Positions 28,069 to 37,876 are shown, counted from the stretch's first letter. The stretch: 64,000 bases of DNA from Candidatus Altimarinota bacterium (GCA_018608565.1 JABAZT010000028.1:1-64000); one strand, 5' to 3'. The notes: generated by a model from the letters alone, not told the origin. Translations and numbers: made by a program.

Positions 28069-28776
28069 ATGAAATGGATCCTCACGTACTGGAAAAATCC
28101 TCGAGAGACTATGCGTAGTTTTTCTGAAAAATATGCGAATAAAAAACGAGCTATTCTTACGATCTATAGTATTGCCCTGGGAATTAGTTCTATTTCAAGC
28201 GTTGTAGATGCCTACACTAACCCAGATCTTTATCTTGGGTCTCTAGGACTTCCAGTTCCCCTTCTCTTGCTTGGACTTTTCGTAGTTATTTTTGGACTAG
28301 GATTATTGGCTTGGTGGATTTGGAGTTATATTGTTACGTTTATAGCCAACAAGATCTTCAAACTTTCGACTACTTCATACGCGGTAAGACAATCTGAAAC
28401 CCTTAGTGTTGCAGCTCCACTTCCTTTGTTTATTGGACTAGGACTTATTATGATGGGCTTCTTGTTTTTTGTCCCTTTGGTTGGAATGCTTATGATTCCA
28501 GTCTTTATTGTGATTGGTATATGGAGTACTATTTGTAAATATAAATGTCTTGGAGAAATGATGGGCTGTGGCGCGTGGAAAGCTTTTTTTGTTAGTGCAT
28601 TACCAATCATACTCATTATGATCCTTACAACGGTTGCGCTGGCTTTTTTCAATATGGGTACTTATAGTAACTATCTAGATAAAGCTTATGAAGCAGAACA
28701 AGCCGCTCTCTCAAATAATATAGAAATAGATACTTCCAATCTCAATATTGATACGGATGTCAAAATCGTTGAATAA
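28069..28776 (+). CDS. Yip1-family membrane protein
   Basis: Membrane protein of 235 aa with about five helices. The N-terminal MKWILTYWKNPRETM and the helix arrangement fit bacterial Yip1-domain proteins, which have no settled role. The C-terminal 40 residues are acidic and hydrophilic. It follows secF closely, so it is likely in the same transcript. A second protein of this type lies at 29703. Confidence 0.65.
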   Translation: MKWILTYWKNPRETMRSFSEKYANKKRAILTIYSIALGISSISSVVDAYTNPDLYLGSLGLPVPLLLLGLFVVIFGLGLLAWWIWSYIVTFIANKIFKLSTTSYAVRQSETLSVAAPLPLFIGLGLIMMGFLFFVPLVGMLMIPVFIVIGIWSTICKYKCLGEMMGCGAWKAFFVSALPIILIMILTTVALAFFNMGTYSNYLDKAYEAEQAALSNNIEIDTSNLNIDTDVKIVE

Positions 28777-28990
28777 GCTCTCTTCCCCCTTGTTAGTATT
28801 GACCGCATGCGCAACACTGAATAGCTGTTCGTCTTTACGCGAATTAGCCCCAAAACCCACACAGAAAATACCTGATCCTATCTTACCATCAAGTCATATG
28901 GAAGTTTTACATCCAAAAGAGGGTGATCTTTTATCTATAACTGTTGTTAAATTTACTGATTCGATCAAACCTCTTATTTCTTCTGATTAA
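28757..28990 (+). CDS. Small putative lipoprotein
   Basis: A 77-aa protein with a signal peptide ending in the lipobox LNSC, so it should be lipid-anchored outside the cytoplasmic membrane. The mature part is a short proline-rich tail of unknown function. The ATG at 28757 lies inside the end of the upstream gene (20-bp overlap), suggesting coupling; the track used an upstream TTG. The CPBP protease gene starts 2 bp after its stop. Confidence 0.6.
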   Translation: MSKSLNKLSSPLLVLTACATLNSCSSLRELAPKPTQKIPDPILPSSHMEVLHPKEGDLLSITVVKFTDSIKPLISSD

Positions 28991-28992
28991 AT

Positions 28993-29664
28993 ATGAAACG
29001 ATTATCGACGCTTATACTGCTTTATGCGTTAATAAGCTTTCTAGTACTTTATTTCCTACAAAATGATCCTGATATTTTTATTCTTTGGGTTATCGGAGCA
29101 AAATGGCTTCTTTTTGTTATTATTCCGGCCCTCTACCTCTCAAGACAAAAAAAACTTTCTTTTTTAGATAGAAAAAAACTAGACAAGACCTCACTCAAAC
29201 GAGCTTTATCAATCTGTGTGATATTATTTGCAGTTGTTTGGGGTGGATATCTTATACTACAGCAGTTTATCGACCTACAGTCTATTGCGGATGATCTACA
29301 AAAAGATATCGGAATGACCCCGGAACGATTTGTCCCTATGAGTTTTTATATCACCTTTGGTAATTCTTTTGTGGAAGAGTTTTTCTTTAGAGGTGTTTTG
29401 TATCTATTCCTTGGATCTTTGATAGCGCCTCGAATTGCATTTTGGATCTCGGCGTTATTCTTCGCAGGATATCATGTCGTAATTTTTGATGGATGGTTTA
29501 CTCCCCTCGTTCTCACTGTTTCACTTGTAGGGCTCACACTTGGCGGAGTCTTCTTCAATCTTCTTAACCGAAAATCACAGACTATTTACCCTGGATGGAT
29601 TGCTCATGCTGGAGCGGATATAGCCATAATGATCGTGGGATATAAGATGTTTGGATTTTTCTAG
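28993..29664 (+). CDS. CPBP-family intramembrane metalloprotease
   Basis: Membrane protein of 223 aa in the CPBP/Rce1 (CAAX protease) family. All three active-site motifs are present in helices: EEFFFRG (EExxxR), FFAGYH (FxxxH) and the final GWIAHAGAD. In bacteria such proteins cleave membrane-anchored peptides, for example in bacteriocin self-immunity; the target here is unknown. It is part of the secDF-Yip1-lipoprotein run. Confidence 0.82.
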   Translation: MKRLSTLILLYALISFLVLYFLQNDPDIFILWVIGAKWLLFVIIPALYLSRQKKLSFLDRKKLDKTSLKRALSICVILFAVVWGGYLILQQFIDLQSIADDLQKDIGMTPERFVPMSFYITFGNSFVEEFFFRGVLYLFLGSLIAPRIAFWISALFFAGYHVVIFDGWFTPLVLTVSLVGLTLGGVFFNLLNRKSQTIYPGWIAHAGADIAIMIVGYKMFGFF

Positions 29665-29702
29665 TAATTTTTCATAGAATATTAAAAATATAAATACTCA
29701 AT

Positions 29703-30347
29703 ATGAAAAACAAGCTATTGCTCCTCTTCGGTCTATGGACAAACCCCAAAAGCACTACTAAAAAAATTATCCGAAAAAAAGTGTCTGAATGGAAACTCAT
29801 TTTGGTGATTTTTTTATTCTTCATATTGATGATGCTTCCTCAAGTACTCCTAAACACTAAATCTAATACACTTAATGATCCAATACTCTGGATTTCAATC
29901 CTCGTCTCGTTCTTGCTCTCTATTGGGATGTTTTACCTTGAAATATGGATCATTGACCTACTAAGTCACTATCTATGTAAGGCTAAGCCAAATTATAAAA
30001 AAGCTCGTATCGCCGCAACACTTACTCTCTTCCCAATTACAATTGCCATGGCTTTAGGGCTTGTGTTGTTATTTATTCCATTCTTTTGGGGAATATTTCT
30101 ATTTTTGATTTTAATGATATTGAGCTCTGTGGTAGTTTTTGGAATCTTATCGATTGGATTTGGCTTAAAATCTAGCTGGCAGGCTTTTGGAATGGTAATG
30201 ATAGTAAAGATTATTTTTGCTCTTATGACTCTAACGGTGATCTATTTTATCTATCAAGATGATATCAACTACTATCTTGATCAGATCAATTTCTACAATC
30301 CCTATAACACCGAAGATGCACACTTTGTTCCAGATGAGTTGAAGTAG
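29703..30347 (+). CDS. Yip1-like membrane protein
   Basis: Membrane protein of 214 aa with about five helices and the same N-terminal layout as the gene at 28069 (LFGLWTNPKSTTKKI, compare TYWKNPRETM). The helices alternate with short basic loops, and the end is acidic. It probably belongs to the same Yip1-type family. Function is unknown. Confidence 0.6.
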   Translation: MKNKLLLLFGLWTNPKSTTKKIIRKKVSEWKLILVIFLFFILMMLPQVLLNTKSNTLNDPILWISILVSFLLSIGMFYLEIWIIDLLSHYLCKAKPNYKKARIAATLTLFPITIAMALGLVLLFIPFFWGIFLFLILMILSSVVVFGILSIGFGLKSSWQAFGMVMIVKIIFALMTLTVIYFIYQDDINYYLDQINFYNPYNTEDAHFVPDELK

Positions 30348-30382
30348 TATTTAAAGATTTTATTTTCTCGATAATCTTCTTA

Positions 30383-30407
30383 CAATCGACTCACCTATAA
30401 ACGATTG
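30383..30407. promoter_or_regulatory. Inverted repeat upstream of purL
   Basis: CAATCG and CGATTG form a 6-bp inverted repeat around a 13-nt spacer that contains TATAA, ending 8 bp before the purL start. It overlaps the likely promoter and could be an operator. No similar sequence precedes purM, so a purine regulon site is not supported. Confidence 0.3.
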
Positions 30408-30415
30408 ACTCTTTC

Positions 30416-33367
30416 ATGATAGACTCCTTTCGAATCACCCTCCGAGATACTGTAAAAGATGCAAGAGGTAATACTTTTGGAGCTAAGGCTCAAAAAAAAG
30501 GATACAAGGTCACAGAAATACGCACTGCAGAGTGTTATCTTGTGAATAAAAATATTGATCAAGAAGTGCAAAATTCTGTTTCTAAAATGCTGGAAAACCC
30601 AGTATTTGAATCTTCTGTATTAGATAGCTCAAATGCACCAGCAGACTTTGACTACGCCGTAGAAATTGGATTTTTGCCTGGAGTGACTGATAATCTCGGG
30701 GCAACGGTTCGGGAAGCTATCGAAGATCTGACGAAACAAGATTTTGACTATCCAAGTGAAAATGTGTTTTCTTCTACACTTCTTTATATTTCTGGAGATA
30801 TTAGTGAGGAGGAAGCCAAAGAGGTTGGATTGCTGTTTGCTAATGACTTGATCCAACGAATTTCAGTCAAAACCAAGGATCAATTTATCGCTGATGAAGG
30901 CATGGATATTATTATCCCTGAAGTAAAACTCGATCAGGCTCCGAGTGTTGATCAAGTGGATCTGGAGGTATCATATGATGAACTTAAAGTTCTCGGAAAG
31001 AAAGGAATCAAAAATACAAATGGAACATACAGAGGACCACTTGCATTGAGCGTTATACAACTGCATGAAATACGAGAACATTTTAGAAATCTTGGAAGAA
31101 ATCCTTTTGATATCGAGCTTGAGTCTATTGCTCAGACTTGGTCAGAACATTGTAAACATACGATATTTGCAAATGCTATAGATGAAATTAGTGACGGTCT
31201 CTATAAGGGATTGATCAAGAAAGCGACGAATGATATTCGAGCGAATAAAGGTGATGATGATTTTTGTGTTTCTGTGTTCAAGGACAACAGTGGAGGAATT
31301 ATTTTTGATGAAAATTATGTGGTGACGGATAAAGCTGAAACGCATAATAGTCCTTCGGCATTGGATCCTTTTGGTGGAGCGATTACCGGAATCGTTGGGG
31401 TAAATCGAGATTGTCTCGGATATGGTCTAGGAGCAAAACCAAGCCTCAATCGATATGGTTTCTGTTGTGGTGATCCAAGAGAAGAACTAGACCTCTATCG
31501 TCAAAAAAATAAAGAAAATCCAATTATCCAACCTCGAGGAATTCTCGACGGCGTCGTAGGTGGTATAAATAGTGGAGGAAACGAATCTGGAATCCCCTGC
31601 CCTCAGGGGTTTGTATATTTTGATAAAAGATTTAGTGGGAAACCACTTGTTTTCGCAGGAACGGTTGGAATTATCCCTAAAGAAATTCAAGGACACGATA
31701 GCTCTGAGAAAAAAGCTAATCCTGGAGATCTTGCGATTGTCGCAGGAGGACGTGTTGGTTTGGACGGAGTGCATGGGGCGACTTTTAGTAGTGAAGCCCT
31801 CGACAGTGGGAGTCCTGCTACGGCAGTACAAATCGGAGACCCAATCACACAGAAAAAAATGTCGGATGCCATAATCAGAGAAGCACGAGAACTCTATAGC
31901 GCGGTAACGGATAATGGAGCAGGGGGAATTTCTTGTTCTATTCCTGAGATGGCAGAGAGCTCAGGATGTGGGTGTAGAGTTGATCTAGAAAAAGTCCCTC
32001 TCAAATATCCAAACCTTTCTCCTTGGGAAATCTGGATCAGTGAATCTCAGGAACGGATGACGTTTTCAGTTCCACCAGAAAACGTAGACACTATGATCAA
32101 ATTATTTGAACAACGAGGTGTGGAAGCTGTTGTCGTTGGAGAGTTTACTGATGATGGCCAATGTCGAGTCGATTTCAATGGTGAGACAATCATGGATATT
32201 GATATTGAGTTTATGCAGGATGGATGGCCACGACAACATCTGAAAACGGCTGAAGTCGAAGCTAAAGAATTAGATGTTGGAAGTGAAAAAGAATTGTTCT
32301 CTGAACCGAAAAATTATACCGCGACGCTAAATGAATTGCTCTCTCGACCGAATATCTGTTCGTATGAATTCATCTCAAAACAGTATGATCACAATGTGCA
32401 GTCTAACTCTGTCACCAAGCCCCTCCAAGGACCTGGTCGAGTTAATACCTCTGCGGTGGTGAGTAAGCCAGTACTCGAATCAAATAAAGGAGTTGTGACC
32501 TCTCAAGGAATCAATCCACGATATAGTGATATTGATTGTTATCATATGGCCGCCGCTAGTATCGATGATGCCGTTGCGGCCGCGGTAGCAACAGGAGCCA
32601 ATGTCGATTATCTAGCGATCATGGATAACTTTTGCTGGTGTTCATCTGATGATCCCGCACGACTGGGGCAACTCAAGAAAGCCGTACAGGCCTGTTATGA
32701 TGTCGCGGTAAAATACGGAACGCCGTATATCTCTGGGAAGGATTCGATGTATAATGACTTCAAGGGATTTGATAGTAAAAATAACCCAGTCCATGTAGCT
32801 ATTCCGCCAACACTTCTCGTTTCTGGACTTGGAGTTATTCCTGATGTGAGTAAAGCCGTTACTCTGGATTTTAAAATCCCTGGAGATCTGATCTATATCA
32901 TAGGAGAAACAAAAGAAGAACTGGGAGGATCTGAATATTTTGATCATCAAGGACATATTGGGATTTCGGTTCCACAGGTTGATACTGATATCGCGCTTGA
33001 TCGATATAGAAAGATGTATCAGGCTAACCAAGATCGACTCCTGGCTTCCAGTATACATGTAGATCGTGGAGGAATTGCTGTCTCTCTTGCGAAAGCTGCG
33101 ATTGCTGGTCAGGCTGGTATAGATGTAAATATTGAAGCAGACGACAGAACTGATTTTCATCTTTTCTCGGAATCAAAGTCTCGATTTATTGTTTCGATCA
33201 ATCCTGATAATAAAGAGAAATTTGAAGCCCTTTTTCCTGAATCTATCAATATTGGATCAGTCTCAGACTCAGACAACCTAAGTATTCAATCGAACAATGA
33301 ACAAATAATTAGTTCACAAATAAAAGATCTCACAGATAGCTATAAAGTAACGTTTAAAGATTATTAA
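30416..33367 (+). CDS. purL: Phosphoribosylformylglycinamidine synthase, PurL subunit with PurS-like N-terminus
   Basis: Fourth step of purine synthesis: FGAR to FGAM using ATP and the ammonia supplied by PurQ. The 983 aa are longer than small PurL (about 740). The first 180 residues look like a fused PurS region, and the PurL core follows with QTWSEHCKHT, ETHNSPSALDPFGGAITG, the second-half motifs SGKDSMYND and a C-terminal glycine-rich region. Its glutaminase domain is separate (purQ, next gene, gap 1 bp). The split type is intermediate between small PurL with PurS and the large fused enzyme. Confidence 0.93.
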   Translation: MIDSFRITLRDTVKDARGNTFGAKAQKKGYKVTEIRTAECYLVNKNIDQEVQNSVSKMLENPVFESSVLDSSNAPADFDYAVEIGFLPGVTDNLGATVREAIEDLTKQDFDYPSENVFSSTLLYISGDISEEEAKEVGLLFANDLIQRISVKTKDQFIADEGMDIIIPEVKLDQAPSVDQVDLEVSYDELKVLGKKGIKNTNGTYRGPLALSVIQLHEIREHFRNLGRNPFDIELESIAQTWSEHCKHTIFANAIDEISDGLYKGLIKKATNDIRANKGDDDFCVSVFKDNSGGIIFDENYVVTDKAETHNSPSALDPFGGAITGIVGVNRDCLGYGLGAKPSLNRYGFCCGDPREELDLYRQKNKENPIIQPRGILDGVVGGINSGGNESGIPCPQGFVYFDKRFSGKPLVFAGTVGIIPKEIQGHDSSEKKANPGDLAIVAGGRVGLDGVHGATFSSEALDSGSPATAVQIGDPITQKKMSDAIIREARELYSAVTDNGAGGISCSIPEMAESSGCGCRVDLEKVPLKYPNLSPWEIWISESQERMTFSVPPENVDTMIKLFEQRGVEAVVVGEFTDDGQCRVDFNGETIMDIDIEFMQDGWPRQHLKTAEVEAKELDVGSEKELFSEPKNYTATLNELLSRPNICSYEFISKQYDHNVQSNSVTKPLQGPGRVNTSAVVSKPVLESNKGVVTSQGINPRYSDIDCYHMAAASIDDAVAAAVATGANVDYLAIMDNFCWCSSDDPARLGQLKKAVQACYDVAVKYGTPYISGKDSMYNDFKGFDSKNNPVHVAIPPTLLVSGLGVIPDVSKAVTLDFKIPGDLIYIIGETKEELGGSEYFDHQGHIGISVPQVDTDIALDRYRKMYQANQDRLLASSIHVDRGGIAVSLAKAAIAGQAGIDVNIEADDRTDFHLFSESKSRFIVSINPDNKEKFEALFPESINIGSVSDSDNLSIQSNNEQIISSQIKDLTDSYKVTFKDY

Positions 33368-33368
33368 T

Positions 33369-34163
33369 ATGACGCCCAAAACCCTCATCCTCTCCGGTTA
33401 CGGATTCAACACCGAAAATGAAACTAAGTTTTGTTTCGATCATGTAGGTGTTGACTCTGATATTGTTCATATCAATGATCTCATCTCTGGAGAAAAGAAA
33501 CTTGATGACTATCAGATGCTCTTTATCTCTGGAGGATTTAGCTATGGAGATCATACCGGAGCCGGAAAAGGAATGGCCAATAAAGTCCTCAATAATTTGA
33601 GAGATGACGTTATGAGCTTTGTATCACGAGATACTCTCACCCTCGGTGTTTGTAATGGATTTCAGGTTCTTACCGCCCTCGGACTCGCGCCGGCCCTAGG
33701 AGAAGCCTATGGAGAACGACAATGCGCATTACTCAAGAATGATTCAAACCGATACCAATGTCACTGGACAAACCTCAAGATACAATCTGAAAAATGTGTT
33801 TTCACTAAAGGAATGGACACCCTCTATTGTCCTATTGCTCATGGAGAAGGAAATTTTTATGCAGAGGATGATATTCTGGATCAGATTGAAGCGAATGACC
33901 AAGTGGCGTTTAGCTATACAGAAAATCTAAATGATCCCCTCCTCCCAACAAACCCAAATGGAGCCTCACGTGATATCGCAGGTATTTGTGATGGATCTGG
34001 TCGTGTTATGGGAATGATGCCTCATCCTGAACGAGCCATCTGGTTTCATCAGCGGCCTGATTTTGGGAAACTGAAAGAAGAATACCTCCGAGCTGGCAAA
34101 GAACTCCCTGAATTTGGAGATGGAATTAAATTATTTGAGAATATGGCAAGGTATTTTAACTAA
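33369..34163 (+). CDS. purQ: Phosphoribosylformylglycinamidine synthase, glutaminase subunit PurQ
   Basis: Class-I glutamine amidotransferase (264 aa) that releases ammonia for PurL. The nucleophile is in LGVCNGFQ and the histidine and glutamate of the triad in MMPHPERA. The ATG lies 1 bp after the purL stop, so the two are co-translated. A short internal C-x-W-T-N segment (YQCHWTNLKI) matches the family's substrate-contact region. Confidence 0.95.
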   Translation: MTPKTLILSGYGFNTENETKFCFDHVGVDSDIVHINDLISGEKKLDDYQMLFISGGFSYGDHTGAGKGMANKVLNNLRDDVMSFVSRDTLTLGVCNGFQVLTALGLAPALGEAYGERQCALLKNDSNRYQCHWTNLKIQSEKCVFTKGMDTLYCPIAHGEGNFYAEDDILDQIEANDQVAFSYTENLNDPLLPTNPNGASRDIAGICDGSGRVMGMMPHPERAIWFHQRPDFGKLKEEYLRAGKELPEFGDGIKLFENMARYFN

Positions 34164-34164
34164 A

Positions 34165-34398
34165 TCACTCTAACTCTAAATCTTCAACACTGTTAGGATC
34201 TTGATTTAATATCTTGTTTTTCTTGTGCGCTAATACTACAAATTCAGCTGCATCTCTCACTACTTTTGACCAATCAGCCCTTTCTTCACCAATAACACTC
34301 GACGTAGCCAATATCCCTCCAACGGCAATCCACAATAAATTTCCTTTTCGATTTTCTATGTCAGGAAAATAGTCTTTTTTTTCTTCTACTTCTTTCAT
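34165..34398 (-). CDS. Hypothetical protein, 77 aa
   Basis: Not recognised. Short protein with one hydrophobic stretch (LLWIAVGGILATSSVIG) between charged ends, so possibly a single-pass membrane protein. It ends 1 bp from the convergent purQ stop. A TATATA box ends about 9 nt before the ATG, again giving a nearly leaderless transcript. Confidence 0.5.
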   Translation of the reverse strand: MKEVEEKKDYFPDIENRKGNLLWIAVGGILATSSVIGEERADWSKVVRDAAEFVVLAHKKNKILNQDPNSVEDLELE

Positions 34399-34736
34399 TT
34401 AAATATCTATATAACTTCTTAATTAATTTTATCAATGATACTACATTCAGGTCTATTAATACGAATATTCAGTATTAAATTTTATAGATGAATCGATCTA
34501 AGCTCATTAAAAAGAGATAATTCGACACTACTAAAGTGCCAATAATGGATTGTCAGTTTTTTATTTTTGAGAAATAGTACTTAGTTAAGAATATTTTTAA
34601 CCTATAAGAGATTAAATTTATACATTTTACTGTTTATTTGACTGGAGAATCAAATTTATAGACAATGGATCTATAGTTTATTTCTCTCTTGGCTGAAGAG
34701 TAGTGTTGGTTTTAATTTTTATCCTAAAAAGTTTTT
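34399..34736. other. 338-bp AT-rich intergenic region
   Basis: It separates two divergent starts. I see several short imperfect inverted repeats, for example TATAGA and TCTATA around a 7-nt centre, but no RNA gene, terminator or ORF. It presumably holds promoters for both neighbours. Confidence 0.6.
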
Positions 34737-35690
34737 ATGGGACTTACTATCGAAGAACAGAAATACAAACCTCAAGTACAGGATCGTTTTAATGAACTTA
34801 TTTCCTTGTCCCCAGAAATAAGAGGTCGATACTTAGCTATTGGAGGAATCTACTGTGACATGACAACATTAGATATCCCACTGCCTATTATAACCGGAAG
34901 CATTGCTGCCTTTACTCATGGAGTAAAATGTATTCCTGATGATATTGATCTTAAATTTAAGGAACTAACCCAGGATTCTTGGGAAATTCTTAGAAATTTA
35001 TTTTTAGACTGGTATTCTCTTGGTCTTATTAATCTCCCAGCAGGAGCTAGTGCCGAACACTTTTTTCCATTACATCCTGACTGGCTTGATACTTCTAATT
35101 TTGCTGATACTGCATTTGAGCTAAATTTTACTTGGAACCAGAGTCTCAATGGGGAAAATATAGAAATCCCCATAGACATACATATTCGTAACCCCAATGA
35201 CTCAACTGGACTTATTCAGGATGGAGAAAAACGAGACAAATATCATGTTATTTGGAGTGATGGAGCGAAGTCTGCATTTGTACCTATCGATGACAAAGAA
35301 TCACTTGAAATCATCTACCTTGGACAAGCGAGCCTTGCTCATAACAAATTACTCAAAACACCAAATATAAAATATAGTAATGACCTGTACTGCAAAAGAG
35401 TTGAAAAGCTCAGAAGTCGTTGGAACAAGCTTTTTCAACTTATTGAAATTGATTGTAATAAAACAGGAGAATTATTTTCTGACAGAATAGAATCGGTACT
35501 AGAAGGACTTTGGTCTTCTATCAGTAATCCTGCCATCATAGAAAATGAGATACGTGAAATCTTATTTAATGTTATCGAACCAGAATACCTAGATTCTGGC
35601 TTCACGACCCCTCTCAGTGACCTCAAAAACTGGTCCAAGAACCCTCACCATGGCCTTCCTCCTGAGTTTCTTCTCAACAAATCACAGTAA
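34737..35690 (+). CDS. Nucleotidyltransferase-like protein, 317 aa
   Basis: Not assignable to a named gene, but the arrangement ITGSIAAFTHGVKCIPDDIDLKF followed later by IPIDIHIRNPND resembles the nucleotidyltransferase-fold core: a G-S helix start, a D-x-D pair and a third acidic residue on a later strand. The rest is helical. It is paralogous to the next gene, with the same motif order and spacing. The pair sits between purQ and purM, which may be accidental. A toxin- or antibiotic-resistance-like nucleotidyltransferase role is conceivable; there is no direct evidence for either. Confidence 0.6.
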   Translation: MGLTIEEQKYKPQVQDRFNELISLSPEIRGRYLAIGGIYCDMTTLDIPLPIITGSIAAFTHGVKCIPDDIDLKFKELTQDSWEILRNLFLDWYSLGLINLPAGASAEHFFPLHPDWLDTSNFADTAFELNFTWNQSLNGENIEIPIDIHIRNPNDSTGLIQDGEKRDKYHVIWSDGAKSAFVPIDDKESLEIIYLGQASLAHNKLLKTPNIKYSNDLYCKRVEKLRSRWNKLFQLIEIDCNKTGELFSDRIESVLEGLWSSISNPAIIENEIREILFNVIEPEYLDSGFTTPLSDLKNWSKNPHHGLPPEFLLNKSQ

Positions 35691-35754
35691 TATCATACCC
35701 CGACTAACAACTCATGCACTTAAAAAACTAAAACTAGTAAAAGTCTACTAAGTG

Positions 35755-35763
35755 TGCTATAAT
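35755..35763 (+). promoter_or_regulatory. Extended -10 promoter of a leaderless gene
   Basis: TGCTATAAT (extended -10) ends only 5 nt before the ATG at 35769, so transcription should begin at or just before the start codon. Confidence 0.6.
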
Positions 35764-35768
35764 AGTCT

Positions 35769-36698
35769 ATGGTTTTAGATTATGACACCGTCATTAATAC
35801 CCTGCGAAGCCCTGAACAACTGCGCTTAGACTTGTTAAAGAAAGAAAATCCAGCACTTTGTGATTCCCTCAAGGGAATTTTTAGTATTCTTCCTAAAGGA
35901 AAAGGACTTGTTACCGCTGGTGTTGCCGCCTATACCCAAGATGTTGATTCGAAACCTGATGACATAGATATACAGCTTACTACACTTTCCCAAGAAGAAT
36001 GGGAATCTTTTAGAAGTGAACTGATTAATCTTGTACAAAATGGAACCATTCCGCTCTTTGTTGATGAAAAAAATAGATCTACTATTTCAGCCGAAGAATT
36101 ATTTCCACTTAGTATGGATATACTTCCTCAATCACTTAGAGGTGATTCTTCCTTTGAATTATCATTTCTGTGGGGTGAAACTCCGATAGATATTCATATT
36201 CAGAATCCACGTGATCCTACGACGATGATTGAAGAATCTTTTAAAAAAGAAATTCATCATGTATCTATAGATGAAATAGATATCCCAATCGCTGACAAAA
36301 AAGCCATAGGAGGAGTATATACTTTTATGATGATGATGGTTACCTCTGATGAAATTCCTCTAGATATTCAAGAAAAATCACTAAAAAAGAGACTCTACTC
36401 AATATCACAGATGGCTCCGAATAATAAAGCTGGGTTTATAAAATTTCTCAAACAAGGACAAATATTTGCCATTACTTCACTGACAGAACTCAATAAAACT
36501 GAAGCAAATGGAGCTCAAATGATTAATCAGATGATTACAGAACTACAAAGTCTTTCTAACGAGAGATTTATTGAATTTCGAAACAAAGTAGAAAGAGGCA
36601 CTATCAGTCGTACGGAAATTATGAACCCAGCACAAACTGAAACAGATGATACGATTATTGATGTGAGCTTTTCTGTGAGCCAAGAAATTGCTGCCTAG
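35769..36698 (+). CDS. Nucleotidyltransferase-like protein, 309 aa, paralogue of the preceding gene
   Basis: Shares with the gene at 34737 the segments VTAGVAAYTQDVDSKPDDIDI and ETPIDIHIQNPRDPTTMIEE, which match that gene's TGSIAAF...PDDIDL and IDIHIRNPND motifs. All three putative metal-binding acidic positions are kept. The C-terminal third differs between the two. It has its own promoter, so the two copies can be controlled separately. Function is unknown beyond the possible nucleotidyltransferase fold. Confidence 0.6.
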   Translation: MVLDYDTVINTLRSPEQLRLDLLKKENPALCDSLKGIFSILPKGKGLVTAGVAAYTQDVDSKPDDIDIQLTTLSQEEWESFRSELINLVQNGTIPLFVDEKNRSTISAEELFPLSMDILPQSLRGDSSFELSFLWGETPIDIHIQNPRDPTTMIEESFKKEIHHVSIDEIDIPIADKKAIGGVYTFMMMMVTSDEIPLDIQEKSLKKRLYSISQMAPNNKAGFIKFLKQGQIFAITSLTELNKTEANGAQMINQMITELQSLSNERFIEFRNKVERGTISRTEIMNPAQTETDDTIIDVSFSVSQEIAA

Positions 36699-36747
36699 AT
36701 ATAATAACTTTCAAAAGAGTATTGATAAATTCAAACTATCTCCCTTA

Positions 36748-36775
36748 AATTCTTAGCACAACCATACTAAGAATT
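36748..36775. terminator. Hairpin between the nucleotidyltransferase-like gene and purM
   Basis: AATTCTTAG and CTAAGAATT form a 9-bp perfect stem with a 10-nt loop, followed by AATTTTACTTT. It could end the upstream transcript weakly or act in the purM leader, whose ATG is 12 bp further on. The stem is AT-rich, so terminator strength is doubtful. Confidence 0.45.
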
Positions 36776-36787
36776 AATTTTACTTTC

Positions 36788-37876
36788 ATGATAGAAACTT
36801 ATAATCGGGTCATGAATACTACTTATGCAGATTCTGGAGTTGATATTGAAAAAGGCGATGAAGCTTCTTCTACCGCTTATAGTCATGCACTCAATACCTT
36901 CAGCAGTCGAAGTGGAATGATCGGAGAACCGGTCAAACTCGAAGGTGGATACTCTGGATTGATGGATTTTGGAGATTTTTATCTTGTACAAAATGATGAT
37001 GGAGTTGGCTCAAAATCAGAAGTAGCCATAAGAGTTGGCAAATATGACACCCTCGGATATGACCTCCTGGCTATGGTCTCTGATGATGCTGTCTGTGTAG
37101 GAGCCGAAACAGTCTCGATCAATAACACTATAGATACTGAAAAGGTAGATAATGATATAACTGACAAACTCCTAGGGGGACTTTCCAATGCTTGCTCAGA
37201 ACAAAAAATAATTATCTCTGGAGGAGAAATTGCCGAACTCCCAGGATTAGTCAATGGATTTACCTGGAATAGCTCTGCGGTAGGAATAGTGGCTAAAGAC
37301 AAAGTCCTGACCAATGAAAAGATAGCGGTCGGAGATAGTGTCGTCACGCTGAAAAGTGGAGTCGTCAGATCTAATGGACTTAGCCTCGTTCGAAAAATTC
37401 TCAAGGATCAGTTTGGTGAAAACTGGCACACAGCCGAATGGAAAGATGGAACTACCTGGGGAGAGACCATCCTCACTCCGTCTGTGATCTATGCTAACGC
37501 CGTCCTAGATATGATCGGACGATATGGACAAGAATCGAAAGCTCAGGTTCATGGAGTTTCTCACATTACTGGAGGAGGAATGCACAACCCACGAAGAATA
37601 CTCAAACGAAATAACCTAGGAGTTAACCTAGACAATCTCTGGGCTCCACACGAAGCCGTTCTAGATCTAATGAAGTTGGGGAATGTCTCTGACGAAGAAG
37701 CCTACAAGGTCTGGAATATGGGAAATGGAATGATGGTGATCACTCCAGAACCAGATAAAGTTATAGAAATCGCGAAGGCAAATGGAATCGAAGCACAAAT
37801 TGCTGGATCTGTTATCAAAGAGCCTGAAATACGGTTTGTAAGTCAGGCTCTAGGAAATGATGTGATTGTGTTTTAA
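36788..37876 (+). CDS. purM: Phosphoribosylformylglycinamidine cyclo-ligase
   Basis: AIR synthetase, fifth step of purine synthesis, using the FGAM made by PurL/PurQ. Family motifs are TYADSGVDIEKGDE at the start, DGVGSKSEVAI, the glycine-rich ISGGEIAELPG, the SNGLSLVR motif and ITGGGMHNPRR, then NMGNGMM. At 362 aa it is a little longer than the usual 345. An alternative ATG eight codons in (36812) is equally plausible. It is separated from purLQ by unrelated genes but the same strand. Confidence 0.93.
   Translation: MIETYNRVMNTTYADSGVDIEKGDEASSTAYSHALNTFSSRSGMIGEPVKLEGGYSGLMDFGDFYLVQNDDGVGSKSEVAIRVGKYDTLGYDLLAMVSDDAVCVGAETVSINNTIDTEKVDNDITDKLLGGLSNACSEQKIIISGGEIAELPGLVNGFTWNSSAVGIVAKDKVLTNEKIAVGDSVVTLKSGVVRSNGLSLVRKILKDQFGENWHTAEWKDGTTWGETILTPSVIYANAVLDMIGRYGQESKAQVHGVSHITGGGMHNPRRILKRNNLGVNLDNLWAPHEAVLDLMKLGNVSDEEAYKVWNMGNGMMVITPEPDKVIEIAKANGIEAQIAGSVIKEPEIRFVSQALGNDVIVF

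Noticed and set aside
31590-31625. The palindrome-like CCCCTGCCCTCAGGGG in purL as another inserted element
   Set aside because: The residues GIPCPQGFVYFD match the normal PurL sequence at that point, so it is not an insertion.
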